DNA of 64,000 bases from Simiduia litorea (GCF_042853465.1 NZ_AP031497.1:2790001-2854000), one strand, 5' to 3'; shown: positions 9,401 to 18,965, counted from the first letter of the stretch. Program-made: numbers and translations. Notes: generated from the sequence alone by a model not told the origin.

Positions 9401-10305
9401 GTTCCGCAGTGAACGACAACCTCAACACCTGCTCTTGGCGTTAACACCGCTTCTCAGCCGCCAACACGAAAAATCCGCAAAAGCCCCCTAGGCTTAAAGG
9501 CAGTGCAGCCAAGATCTAGGGGGATTAATCATCCTGTCTTACCTGTATTATCAGCGCTAATTTAAGCTCCTCGTTGACTCTCTCGCCTTGGATAACGCCG
9601 GTGGCAAGGGCGAGGCGCGATTAGCGCCGAGTCCAGCAGCGATAGCTGCGAGCTTGGCCACCCTTGTTAAAGTTGCGATCTGTCGCGCCACCTACAAAGT
9701 AAGTTGTGAAGCGCCAGCGAAACCGTAACCGCTAATTTTACCCGCAAGAATGCCACACTTGAAGGCACTGCGGAATACATTTGGGTAGCGGGAAGGACTG
9801 CGATGTTGACGCGGCACATTCCCTGATACCGATTTCTAAAATCTTGTGCGATTCACCTTACAGGAACCAAAACTCTCTATTAAGGCAGAGCACATTAACG
9901 CAGCTTTCATCGCCCACCCTATTAATTCCTACAATCTACGCTCTTTATTTTTTATAGTCATGATGACTAGAAAATTCGAAGTTCGGCTAAGTTTTGCTCT
10001 TAACTACCGAAATTATGAGGATAAAGCCTCTAATATAGCTAAAAATATAGGATAAAAAGAACAAACAGAGGCAGCATAAAATACTTATATTCATATTGAA
10101 CATAAGCTTCAATTGTATTATGGTTTGCCTAGATCCACTTGCTATCCTCCGTCGCATACCGGCAAGAAGTGGTTCTGAACTGAGACAAAGCGAGATTCGG
10201 CGCAACAGCATTGCGATGAATTCACGCTCGCAGGGACAGAGAGTTGGCGAGCTATATCACCCACTCATCAAAAAAAATAATTAATTCCTAGATCAAGGGG
10301 AACAC
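9401..10305. other. Gene-free 905-bp region between the laminarinase and the TonB receptor
   Basis: I see no credible gene here. It contains an 8-bp inverted repeat CCCCCTAG/CTAGGGGG (9484-9523). A GC-rich part (about 9540-9800) has short minus-strand open segments that look protein-like but are broken by stops, possibly a decayed element. An AT-rich part (about 9880-10130) probably contains the receptor promoter; TATTAT at 10116 is preceded by TTGAA-N7-TTCAA at 10096-10112. GCCTCT/AGAGGC arms lie at 10026-10072. Confidence 0.5.
9484..9523 (+). terminator. Hairpin downstream of the GH3-GH16 operon
   Basis: Perfect arms CCCCCTAG (9484-9491) and CTAGGGGG (9516-9523) enclose a 24-nt loop that can itself pair GGCT with AGCC. 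No T-tract follows, so it may act as an mRNA 3' stabiliser or a weak terminator rather than a classic intrinsic terminator. Confidence 0.35.
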
Positions 10306-13278
10306 ATGAGCAAGTTTCAATCGAGGTATCAAAGAACATTACTAGCGACCAGCATCACAGCTATTGTGATGTCTGGTAGCGCCGGCCTTGCAATTGCCCA
10401 AGAGGGTATAGAAGAAGTTGTGGTGACCGGTATCCGGAAAGCTCAGGAAGATTCAGTTAGTTTAAAGCGCGACGCGAGCCAGATTGTTGACGGCATATCC
10501 GCCGAAGACATTGGTAAACTTCCTGACGTAACAATCTCTGACTCCTTACAGCGCATCCCAGGGGTCTCTATTCGCCGCTCAGCAGGTGAAGGGTCATCGA
10601 TCATCGTGCGCGGCTTACCACAAGTTGGCAGTCAACTTAACGGCGAAGCTTTCCTGAGTGCTGGTTCAATCACCACCGTACAACCCTCTTACGGCGATCT
10701 TCCTTCGCAACTCTTTAAGGGCGCCGACGTTTATAAAACCTCCAACGCCAGCCTCGTTGGCGCCGGCATTACTGGCACCGTAAACCTAAAAACCCGCCGT
10801 CCGTTTGAGTTTGACGAAGGGTTTACAGGTTCAGGCAGCGTTGAAGTACAATCTGGTGAGGAAACCTCCGAAACAGATCCCGTAGCTAGCGCACTCGTCA
10901 ATTGGCAGAACGAAAAAGTCGGCTTTATGCTTACTGGGTCGTACGCCAACACCAATCTGGCGAACTACTACAATGGCTTTAACACCGGCAATCCAACGGG
11001 CGACGCCAGCTGGGTCAACGGTGTGAATGCCTGGGGTGGCACCAACCCCGTAAACCATATTTCACCACAAGGTTTTGCGGCTTGGAACCAAGTCACCGAG
11101 CGCGAGCGCTCAGGCTTAAATGGTTCTTTCCAGGCAGACTTAGGTGAAGGCTTCCAATTCACAGCAGACTACTTCTATACCCAGCAAGATGAATACAACC
11201 GCAAGGTTGGCATGAGCGCCACCAACAAGTGGCAAGGCCTCGAGTGGTTCAACGATGTTCAAGGCCGTAATGTTGGTAACATCGCTGATGGCAGCGAGTG
11301 GATGACTGTTGACCAATGGGATTTAAACCCTAAGCGTCTGAAGTCATTTTCCCAAAACGATAGCTTCCTTTCAGAATCAACCAACATAAACTTGCAACTC
11401 GATTACGACAACGGCGGCCAGCTCACAGGCTCAGTACGTTACGCTCAAGGTGAAGCCACTAAGCAGCGCCGTCATGGTTACAACGAAGGCGATTTAACCG
11501 ATGGTACCAGCACTGGTATAGACCCTTTCTACCCAACTGAACATTGCGGCAGTGCAACTCCCGTTGGTGATTTAGGCGGCTGTTATGTGGCGCCAAACCC
11601 ACTCGGCTACACCGACAACCCGCAATTAACACTCGACACTCGCGGCGCACACCCAACTTGGGGCGGCTTTGATAACACCATCAACGGCGGCTTAGGAGCT
11701 GGTGCGACGATTCGCGACTACATGTCCAATCTGGATAGCTACAACATTGGCGCTTTCTCGTCTGAAAACAACGCCGATAGTGAAGGTGAATTCCAAGCTT
11801 TCCGTATGGACGGTAGCTATGCCATTGAAGATGGTGGTTTTATTACCAGTGTCGATGTTGGTTTGCGCGCTTCCACTCGTGCCGTTGAAGAAACTCGTTT
11901 CCATATCTTCTCGCCTTTCTATGCGGGCAAAACCAATGTCAACGGTGATGTGAATGCTGAGGGTTGCGGCGTTCAATGGAAAGCCACTGACGTTGTACTG
12001 GCTAACGACGCAGGGTGTACCGCTGGTGAAATGGTTAACGGAGAATTTGTTGGCTACACCGCGCTACCACCAACAGCGCTCAACGCATACAACAATGTGT
12101 CTTTTGTAACTGATTTCGGACCTGTTAATGGAATACCTGGCGTTTGGGCTGTTAATCCGTCTGATTATGACGATCCAGAGGCGTTCCACAAACGCGTATT
12201 TGGATCGGTACAGCGGATGAACATTCCAGGAACTTCTTATAATGTTGACCTAGACGAAACCAGTTTCTACGTACAAGGTAATTTCGAAACCGGCATTATG
12301 TCAGGTAACTTAGGTGTTCGAGTTGTTCAAACAGATCTGACAGTGAAGCAAAACGAAATGGGTGCTACTGCCATTCCTTACGGCAACACCAATCCAGATG
12401 TGGGCGATAAGGTTACAAAGCGGTCGTATACCGATGTGCTACCAAGCTTGAACCTCGCATTTGATGTGATGGAAGACGTTAAGATTCGTGCAGCTTACAC
12501 CGAAAACATGACACCACTTGATTTGGCTGCATGGGGCGATGGCCGCTCTATTCAAACGTCGCTCGACTCCTCAACCGGCAAGTTTGAGGTAAACGCAGTC
12601 GCCGACGGAGGCAACCCTGGGTTGGATCCGTGGCGCTCACAAAACTACGATTTGTCCGCAGAATGGTATGCCGGTGACGCTAGCATGGTCGCAGCCAGCA
12701 TATTCTTGATTGAAGTAGACAGTTTCATATCTAGCGGTTCAGAAGCTGAAGACTTTACCCTCACCAACGGCTCAATACGTACCATTCAGGTATCCAAGCC
12801 AGTACAGGGCGACGGGGGAGAAATCAAAGGCTTAGAGCTTGGTGGTAAGCTCGCATTCTCTGATTTCACTGATGGTTTTTTTAGTGGATTCGGGCTCGAT
12901 GCTAACTACACCTACGCTCCATCAGAGCAGGACGCGAAGGATGCGGAGGGCGACAACCTGCCCTTTCCACAAAACTCTGAGACACAATACAACTTGGTCG
13001 GCTGGTATGAAGCTCATGGCTTCCAAGCGCGTATTGCCTACAACTTCCGCTCTGATCGCTTAGACAGTACGCAAGGTGGATTTGGTGTCTATCAGAAGGA
13101 AGTGGGTTTCGTTGATGTATCGGCTAGCTATGACATCAATGACAACTTTACCGTTTATGTAAACGGCTCCAACATTACCGGTGAGTACGAAGACTACTAC
13201 TTCCAATGGGAAGATCAGTATGCTTACCAAAATTACTACGAGCCACGTTACACTTTGGGTGTGCGCGCCACTTTCTAA
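10306..13278 (+). CDS. TonB-dependent outer-membrane receptor, probably for oligosaccharide or similar nutrient
   Basis: 990 aa, with AAGGGGAACAC before the ATG. A signal peptide ends near A-I-A-Q (about residue 31), followed by a TonB box-like E-E-V-V-V-T-G and the plug domain (about 45-160; L-P-D-V-T-I-S-D-S-L-Q-R-I-P-G-V and I-V-R-G-L signatures). A long beta-barrel ends in the C-terminal Phe needed for outer-membrane assembly. The pattern fits the large Xanthomonas/Caulobacter-type receptors (TIGR01782-like) that sit beside carbohydrate genes and tryptophan-halogenase homologues. Placed between a laminarin operon and three halogenase paralogues, it could import laminari-oligosaccharides or a different halogenase-linked ligand; the sequence does not decide. 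A strong terminator follows. Confidence 0.92.
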   Translation: MSKFQSRYQRTLLATSITAIVMSGSAGLAIAQEGIEEVVVTGIRKAQEDSVSLKRDASQIVDGISAEDIGKLPDVTISDSLQRIPGVSIRRSAGEGSSIIVRGLPQVGSQLNGEAFLSAGSITTVQPSYGDLPSQLFKGADVYKTSNASLVGAGITGTVNLKTRRPFEFDEGFTGSGSVEVQSGEETSETDPVASALVNWQNEKVGFMLTGSYANTNLANYYNGFNTGNPTGDASWVNGVNAWGGTNPVNHISPQGFAAWNQVTERERSGLNGSFQADLGEGFQFTADYFYTQQDEYNRKVGMSATNKWQGLEWFNDVQGRNVGNIADGSEWMTVDQWDLNPKRLKSFSQNDSFLSESTNINLQLDYDNGGQLTGSVRYAQGEATKQRRHGYNEGDLTDGTSTGIDPFYPTEHCGSATPVGDLGGCYVAPNPLGYTDNPQLTLDTRGAHPTWGGFDNTINGGLGAGATIRDYMSNLDSYNIGAFSSENNADSEGEFQAFRMDGSYAIEDGGFITSVDVGLRASTRAVEETRFHIFSPFYAGKTNVNGDVNAEGCGVQWKATDVVLANDAGCTAGEMVNGEFVGYTALPPTALNAYNNVSFVTDFGPVNGIPGVWAVNPSDYDDPEAFHKRVFGSVQRMNIPGTSYNVDLDETSFYVQGNFETGIMSGNLGVRVVQTDLTVKQNEMGATAIPYGNTNPDVGDKVTKRSYTDVLPSLNLAFDVMEDVKIRAAYTENMTPLDLAAWGDGRSIQTSLDSSTGKFEVNAVADGGNPGLDPWRSQNYDLSAEWYAGDASMVAASIFLIEVDSFISSGSEAEDFTLTNGSIRTIQVSKPVQGDGGEIKGLELGGKLAFSDFTDGFFSGFGLDANYTYAPSEQDAKDAEGDNLPFPQNSETQYNLVGWYEAHGFQARIAYNFRSDRLDSTQGGFGVYQKEVGFVDVSASYDINDNFTVYVNGSNITGEYEDYYFQWEDQYAYQNYYEPRYTLGVRATF

Positions 13279-13303
13279 GCGGCAGCTAAATTCAGGGTAA
13301 TAG

Positions 13304-13338
13304 AAGGCCGCTCGGAATTTCCCAGCGGCCTTTTTTTT
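13304..13338 (+). terminator. Intrinsic terminator after the TonB receptor
   Basis: The 9-bp stem AAGGCCGCT/AGCGGCCTT with an 11-nt loop is followed by eight T residues. It should separate the receptor transcript from the halogenase pair, which starts 49 bp downstream. The halogenases therefore need their own promoter or read-through; TATAAA at 13353-13358 is a possible -10. Confidence 0.9.
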
Positions 13339-13386
13339 ATCTGACTTTGTGATATAAACGAGTACACTAAAAAATAATAAATTCCC

Positions 13387-14904
13387 ATGCCTAAAACACA
13401 AATAGAACATATCGTCATTGCAGGCGGCGGCACCGCAGGTTGGATGTGCGCTGCAGCCCTCGCTAAACATTTCGAAAATACCCCGGTGCGTATCACGCTG
13501 GTTGAATCTCCGGATATCGGGACGATCGGTGTCGGTGAAGCTACCATTCCAACCCTACGTAGGTTTTATGCCGCTCTTGGACTCAGCGATGCAGAGGTCA
13601 TCCGTGCAACAGGAGCGACGTGCAAACTCGGGATTGAATTTGCCGATTGGTACAAGCCTAACCACAGCTTCATTCACCCCTTCGGTTTATTTGGTCAGGA
13701 CGTAAAAGGCATCGGTTTCCATCACTACTGGTTGAAAATGCACCAAGCTGGCTACCCAGCCCCCATTGATAAATTTTCACTTGGAGTACAGCTAGCGCAA
13801 GCAGGAAAATTCTCTGTCCCCTCTAACAACCCGCCCTCATCGCTGTCGCGTTTCGATTGGGCGCTCCACTTCGACGCCACAGCATTTGCACATCTCATGC
13901 AAAAAACGGCAACCATGCTAGGGGCTCAACACATTCAGGGCACAATAAAACATGTACATCTACGTGAATCCGATGGTTTTATCTCTCACCTCGAACTAAA
14001 AGACCAGCCACCTGTGGGCGGCGATCTATTCATCGATTGCACAGGTTTCAGCGGATTATTAATTGGCAAGGCGTTAGGCGCGAGCTATGAAAGCTGGCAG
14101 AATCAACTCCTGTGCGACAAGGCCGTCGTTGTACAAACAGAACTATCAACACCCGACTCACCGCCTTCATTTACACAGGCAAAAGCCCACAGTGCCGGCT
14201 GGCAGTGGAAAATTCCGCTGCAAACTCGTCAAGGCAATGGCCACGTATTTTCAAGTCGATTCATGGATGAAGGTGCAGCCACCGAACTTTTACTCAAACA
14301 AGCACAAGCAAAGCCAACGCAAGAACCAAGAGTTATTAATTTCCAACCAGGACGAAGAGAAAAGGCTTGGGTCAAAAACTGCATCGCGCTAGGTCTGGCA
14401 GCAGGATTTCTAGAGCCATTAGAAAGCACCAGTATTGCACTCATAGAAACGGGCATAGAAAAAATAAAGTTGCTGTTCCCAAGCAAAGACTGTGACCAGA
14501 CCTTACAAGATGAATTTAACGATATGACCCGTATGGAGTATGAAAGGGTAAGAGATTTCATCATTTTGCACTACAAGCTCAATCAACGTGTAGGCGAACC
14601 CTTTTGGGATACATGCAGAGATATGCCAGTGCCAATATCACTAGAGAAAAAAATGGCGCTATTTAAAAGCAATGGTCATCTCCTTAAGTATCGCTGGGAA
14701 ATATTTCAAAACCCCAGCTGGATAGCGCTTTATACGGGCTTTCATTATTTACCCGACTCCTATAACCCGGGCGCTGATAGCTTTTCTATGAATTACCTAG
14801 AGGGTGCATTCAATGCGATGAAAGAGTCGGTATCCACAGCAGTTGCACAGGCGCCGACACATCAAGCCTATCTTGCCAGTATCATGAAGGGTTTTCAGCA
14901 ATGA
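13387..14904 (+). CDS. Flavin-dependent tryptophan halogenase family protein (paralogue 1)
   Basis: 505 aa, PF04820 family. It has an FAD-binding G-G-G-T-A-G-W near the N-terminus. The catalytic Lys is K80 (C-K-L-G-I-E-F), matching PrnA K79. The halogenase signature W-Q-W-K-I-P is present, and E346 in L-E-P-L-E-S sits at the same number as PrnA E346. These enzymes use FADH2, O2 and halide to make a lysine-bound halogenating species acting on indoles or other aromatics. The stop overlaps the start of paralogue 2 (ATGA), so the two are translationally coupled. No flavin reductase gene lies nearby. Homologues next to TonB receptors in Xanthomonas and Caulobacter are mostly of unknown substrate; bromination of indole has been shown for some, as I recall. 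Confidence 0.9.
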   Translation: MPKTQIEHIVIAGGGTAGWMCAAALAKHFENTPVRITLVESPDIGTIGVGEATIPTLRRFYAALGLSDAEVIRATGATCKLGIEFADWYKPNHSFIHPFGLFGQDVKGIGFHHYWLKMHQAGYPAPIDKFSLGVQLAQAGKFSVPSNNPPSSLSRFDWALHFDATAFAHLMQKTATMLGAQHIQGTIKHVHLRESDGFISHLELKDQPPVGGDLFIDCTGFSGLLIGKALGASYESWQNQLLCDKAVVVQTELSTPDSPPSFTQAKAHSAGWQWKIPLQTRQGNGHVFSSRFMDEGAATELLLKQAQAKPTQEPRVINFQPGRREKAWVKNCIALGLAAGFLEPLESTSIALIETGIEKIKLLFPSKDCDQTLQDEFNDMTRMEYERVRDFIILHYKLNQRVGEPFWDTCRDMPVPISLEKKMALFKSNGHLLKYRWEIFQNPSWIALYTGFHYLPDSYNPGADSFSMNYLEGAFNAMKESVSTAVAQAPTHQAYLASIMKGFQQ

Positions 14905-16427
14905 AGGACACTAAGCAGCGCATCATTATCGTCGGCGGCGGCACCGCCGGCTGGATTACAGCAAGCGCTTTAGCGCACCAGTTCCAACATCAAAACATCA
15001 CTATTACATTGATAGAGTCCTCGGATATCCCAACCATCGGTGTCGGCGAAGCCGTCATCCCACCGTTTTTGACATTCATTCGCAACCTTGGAATAAACGA
15101 ACAAGAGTTTATAAGCAATGTTTCAGGTACATTTAAACTCGGCATAGAATTTCCCGACTGGTCTAGAAAGGGTGATTCCTACTTCCACCACTTTGGAGCC
15201 TTAGGCCGAAAGCTAGACGGTTATGATTTCTATAGCTGTTGGTTAAAAACGCAGCGCGAAGGAGCCTCCTCTGCATTGATGGATTTTTCGCCCTCGGCGG
15301 TTATGGCAAAGCACAATAAATTTTATCTACCGAGCCAACTACCTGAACAATCTCCGCTGCGTGAAGCAAACTATGCTCTACATTTTGATGCAAGCTTGGT
15401 AGCCATCGAACTTAGAAAATACGCACAGAACAAGGGCGTCGAGTTAATAGATGCGAAGGTTAATTCTGTAAACCTAACGCCAAGCAATACAGTTTCAAGC
15501 TTAGATCTTAGTATAGGGACGACGGTAAAGGGCGACTTTTTTATTGACTGCTCTGGTTTTAAAGGGTTGCTAATCAACGAAGCCTTAGGCTCAGAATATG
15601 AAAGTTGGGAGCAATACCTCCCCTGCAATCGCGCCGTTGCAATGCAGACCGAATGTGTGGGGAATACACCAGCATTTACACTCGCATCAGCCCAAGATGC
15701 AGGTTGGACTTGGCGAATTCCACTCCAGCATCGGACAGGTAATGGTTATGTGTATAGTGATAAGTTTATTAGCGATGATCAAGCTATCGAAACACTTAAA
15801 AAGACCGCCAAAGGGAAGGCCCTTCAAGAACCAAGAATACTTCCATTCGTCACAGGCATGCGGCCAGAATTTTGGAAAAAGAACTGCCTATCGCTCGGCT
15901 TAGCGTCAGGTTTCCTCGAGCCGCTGGAATCAACAGCGATCCATTTGGTAACCCGAGGCGTACAGTTTTTTCTAGAATTATTTCCCAATCAGCACATAGA
16001 CGAATCAGGTCTGGAAACACTTGCTCAGGAATACAACCGCCGCATGGCCGCAGACTATGTAGAGATTAGAGACTTCTTAGTATTGCACTACTGCGTGAGC
16101 CAAAGAACAGACACTAAATTTTGGCAACATTGCAGAGAGATGCCCATTCCCGACACGCTAACACAACGCATCGCGTTATTTCAGGAGCGCGGCTACCTTC
16201 AGCCCAGCAACGACGAGCTATTTAAGGCTGCAAGCTGGCAAGCTGTGTTCGACGGCATGGGTATAAAACCAAAACATTACCATCCAGCCGTGGATAGTTT
16301 AGATGGCACGCAGTTGCGTTTGGCGCTTGAGGCAGGCAGACAGCATTTACAACAATCAATAGCTGAATTACCGAGCCACGATGAGTTCCTCGCCCGTTTC
16401 TGTCCCGCTAACTTAGGTAGCTTTTAG
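14901..16427 (+). CDS. Flavin-dependent tryptophan halogenase family protein (paralogue 2)
   Basis: 508 aa and closely similar in layout to its upstream partner. G-G-G-T-A-G-W lies at residues 12-18, the catalytic Lys is K79 (F-K-L-G-I-E-F), the W-T-W-R-I-P signature is intact, and E343 lies in L-E-P-L-E-S-T. All residues thought necessary for halogenation are present, so it should be active. Its ATG lies inside the stop of paralogue 1, a 4-bp overlap. It ends 14 bp from the stop of a convergent third paralogue. Substrate is unknown: a tandem pair could act successively, form a heteromer, or have different regiochemistry. Confidence 0.9.
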   Translation: MKDTKQRIIIVGGGTAGWITASALAHQFQHQNITITLIESSDIPTIGVGEAVIPPFLTFIRNLGINEQEFISNVSGTFKLGIEFPDWSRKGDSYFHHFGALGRKLDGYDFYSCWLKTQREGASSALMDFSPSAVMAKHNKFYLPSQLPEQSPLREANYALHFDASLVAIELRKYAQNKGVELIDAKVNSVNLTPSNTVSSLDLSIGTTVKGDFFIDCSGFKGLLINEALGSEYESWEQYLPCNRAVAMQTECVGNTPAFTLASAQDAGWTWRIPLQHRTGNGYVYSDKFISDDQAIETLKKTAKGKALQEPRILPFVTGMRPEFWKKNCLSLGLASGFLEPLESTAIHLVTRGVQFFLELFPNQHIDESGLETLAQEYNRRMAADYVEIRDFLVLHYCVSQRTDTKFWQHCREMPIPDTLTQRIALFQERGYLQPSNDELFKAASWQAVFDGMGIKPKHYHPAVDSLDGTQLRLALEAGRQHLQQSIAELPSHDEFLARFCPANLGSF

Positions 16428-16441
16428 ACTCAGCATAAAGA

Positions 16442-17974
16442 TTAAGCTAAAGAAACAGCGCAGTGTTTTGCAATAAACGCAGCGTGACTCATCGCTCCGG
16501 ATGCGCCCTGCTGGATACTCTCTCGCATGCCGTTTAATTGTTTTTCAAGCAAGGGAATTGGGAGCTGATCAGCCGCAAGGTCATACAGCTTGGGCTCAAA
16601 ACGAAAGCCGTTGTAGATAGCCAACCAGCTATTATTGTCGAAAGACTCCAATTCGAAATTAATGAGATGGCCACGGCTGCGGAACAACGCGATTTTCTTT
16701 TGTAATGTGTCAGGAATAGACATTGTGCGACAATAGCGCCATATTTCCCCATCATCGCGCTTACTGGCGTAATAGTGGAGAATCAAAAAGTCCCGAATAC
16801 GCTCCATCTCAAGCGAAAATAAGCGGTTAGCCTCATCGACCTCCTCGGGCACCACGCCATTTACAGGAAAAAATTGCAACAAACGACTTAAGCCAGTTTG
16901 AATTAACGCAATACTGGTACTCTCAAGTGGCTCCAGAAATCCAGATGCTAAACCTAGCGCCACACAATTTTTATGCCAAAACTTTCTGCGCTTACCTGTC
17001 GTAAATTTCAACGTTTTAGGTGTTGATACTGGCGCTGCGTCCAAATTTGATAGCAAATCTTCGCGCGCCTGATCATCGCTTAACCACTGACTGCAATACA
17101 CATAACCATTGCCAACTCGGCGCTGCAAAGGTATTCGCCACTGCCAACCACCGGTTCGAGCCGTGGTTCGGGTGTAAGGTGTTGGCGAGGCACTAGGACT
17201 AGTCGCCACAGCAACAGCTGAGTCTACCGGCAGCCAATGGGACCAATCGTCGTAGCCAGTTTGTAATGCTTGTTCAATCAGCAGGCCGCGAAAACCGCTG
17301 CAGTCGATAAAAAAGTCGCCCGCAATTTGGAGACCGGTATCTAATGTGACGTGCTGAATAGATCCATCATCACTATGTAATCCAACGTCAACCACCTTGG
17401 CATCAATTGCTTGAACGCCCTGGGAAACAGCACGTTGTTTTAAAAAATTCGCATAGGCTATGGCATCAAAATGAAATGCATATTTGTAATCGGCTAAAGC
17501 ATTAACCGGTGGCACCTGCGGTTGTGCGAATCGATTTTGCTTAGCCATTTGCGCAGAGAAGCAATAGTCATCATAACTTCCAATGTCTAAACCCTGCTGC
17601 CTAGCCCGATTGTAATGATGATGAAAACCAACACCCGACAAATTTACGCCAGCGCCAGAAAAAGGATGCATAAAACTTTCGCCAAGTCGGTGCCAGTCTT
17701 TAAATTCGATACCCAATTTAAACGTTGCTTGGGTCGCGCGTATAAATTCGAGTTCATCGATACCCAAGCTTGCATTAAAATTTCGAATGCCTGGTAATGT
17801 TGCTTCGCCGACACCAACCGTTCCGATCGCGGATGATTCAATTAACGTAATAGTCACTGGCTTGCCGCGAAGATAATGCGCCATACTCGCTGCCGCCATC
17901 CAACCAGCGGTGCCGCCACCGACAATCACGATTGCCGTTAATTCACGACTCAATGTAACATCTCCGTTAAACAA
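16442..17974 (-). CDS. Flavin-dependent tryptophan halogenase family protein (paralogue 3)
   Basis: 510 aa, on the opposite strand and convergent with paralogue 2. It carries G-G-G-T-A-G-W (residues 19-25), K86 in F-K-L-G-I-E-F, W-Q-W-R-I-P and L-E-P-L-E-S-T-S-I, so the halogenase catalytic set is complete. The N-terminus is about six residues longer than the others before the FAD strand; a later start is not obvious. Its promoter must lie in 17975-18202. The inverted position with retained active site suggests an old duplication with separate regulation rather than a pseudogene. Substrate is unknown. Confidence 0.9.
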   Translation of the reverse strand: MFNGDVTLSRELTAIVIVGGGTAGWMAAASMAHYLRGKPVTITLIESSAIGTVGVGEATLPGIRNFNASLGIDELEFIRATQATFKLGIEFKDWHRLGESFMHPFSGAGVNLSGVGFHHHYNRARQQGLDIGSYDDYCFSAQMAKQNRFAQPQVPPVNALADYKYAFHFDAIAYANFLKQRAVSQGVQAIDAKVVDVGLHSDDGSIQHVTLDTGLQIAGDFFIDCSGFRGLLIEQALQTGYDDWSHWLPVDSAVAVATSPSASPTPYTRTTARTGGWQWRIPLQRRVGNGYVYCSQWLSDDQAREDLLSNLDAAPVSTPKTLKFTTGKRRKFWHKNCVALGLASGFLEPLESTSIALIQTGLSRLLQFFPVNGVVPEEVDEANRLFSLEMERIRDFLILHYYASKRDDGEIWRYCRTMSIPDTLQKKIALFRSRGHLINFELESFDNNSWLAIYNGFRFEPKLYDLAADQLPIPLLEKQLNGMRESIQQGASGAMSHAAFIAKHCAVSLA

Positions 17975-18202
17975 CCTGTAGATGACCAGTCTGACTCGAT
18001 ATGGTCAAAATGTAAATAAGGTAGCCCTATGCTAAATAGTGTGCTATTTGGTCGCACGGAGATAACGGAGACCTGTATTTTCAGGGAGCGAGCCGTAACT
18101 CATAAAGGTCGAGGAGGCCTGATTTCACAATGATTATTCAGACAATCGACTAGGAAAAGCGTTCTGATGGCTGGCCGTTAAACGCCTCGAATACGCTGCT
18201 TC

Positions 18203-18742
18203 TCAACGGCGTCGATAATGACTTTGCACCATGCCATTAGACCAAGTGAACGTTTTCACATGCGCCCAGGCAAGCCTATCTTTCTTTGCCGGTAGTTTTC
18301 CGAACAACGTCAGGCCTTCGCCGATTAACACCGGAACCCGGGTAATAATTAACCGCTCAATCAATTCCGCGCCTATAAAAGCCTGTATGGTTTCACCACC
18401 GTCAATATAAGCATGCTGAAAACCGTGGGTGGCTAGCGCATCTAAAATTGCCGCTGGCTCGCCCTGCATAAATTCAATCTTACCTACCAATGCCTCCGGT
18501 AGTGTGAGCTTACTGCGTGTAAGGACTTTGACTGGCAGGTCGTAGGGCCAATCACCATAACTGAGGACTTTCTCAAAGGTATGCCGCCCCATCACCAACA
18601 CATCCACACTGGCGCTAAACTGGCCATAGCCCATGTCATTGTCGGGCTCCGCTGGCGGCAACCAATCGAGCTCGCCGTCGGGCCGAGCAATAAAGCCATC
18701 AAGGCTAGTGGCGATAAATACAGACGCAAGACATCGGGTCAT
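18203..18742 (-). CDS. Dihydrofolate reductase-like / RibD C-terminal domain protein
   Basis: 179 aa, the usual size of stand-alone RibD-C/DHFR-like proteins (YyaP/YwjB type). Key stretches are S-L-D-G-F-I-A near the N-terminus, V-M-G-R-H-T-F-E, which would contact NADPH, and the D-G-G-E-T-I-Q turn near residue 115. The family is NADPH-dependent and reductase-like; the substrate is not established, and folate reduction should not be assumed because canonical FolA residues are not all visible. It stands alone, divergent from the serine dehydratase gene. Confidence 0.8.
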   Translation of the reverse strand: MTRCLASVFIATSLDGFIARPDGELDWLPPAEPDNDMGYGQFSASVDVLVMGRHTFEKVLSYGDWPYDLPVKVLTRSKLTLPEALVGKIEFMQGEPAAILDALATHGFQHAYIDGGETIQAFIGAELIERLIITRVPVLIGEGLTLFGKLPAKKDRLAWAHVKTFTWSNGMVQSHYRRR

Positions 18743-18831
18743 AATCAGCTCCTCAGTACCCTAGCAGTGTAGATCACCGGAGCCACCACTATGGTGATGC
18801 GCCGATTTCCCCTTTTGGGGCTAAAAATTGC

Positions 18832-18876
18832 CTATTGGAAACTAAAGTTGACTATTGGAAACACGAGGCTTAGGAT
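18832..18876 (+). promoter_or_regulatory. Direct repeats and candidate promoter upstream of sdaA
   Basis: Two identical 11-mers CTATTGGAAAC (18832-18842 and 18852-18862) are spaced exactly 20 bp apart, about two helical turns. TTGACT (18848-18853), 17 bp and TAGGAT (18871-18876) form a candidate promoter, and the second repeat falls in its spacer. A regulator binding on one face of the helix is a plausible reading. Confidence 0.35.
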
Positions 18877-18965
18877 TCGCGACCAACGAGTCGCAACCAG
18901 CTAGACTAAACCGTAACCCACTCATTCAGCCCTGTTTACACCAAGGCTTGGCGTAGAGACGTACC

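Noticed and set aside
9846..10055. 69-codon open frame before the TonB receptor
   Set aside because: AT-rich, no ribosome site and no recognisable composition; probably chance.
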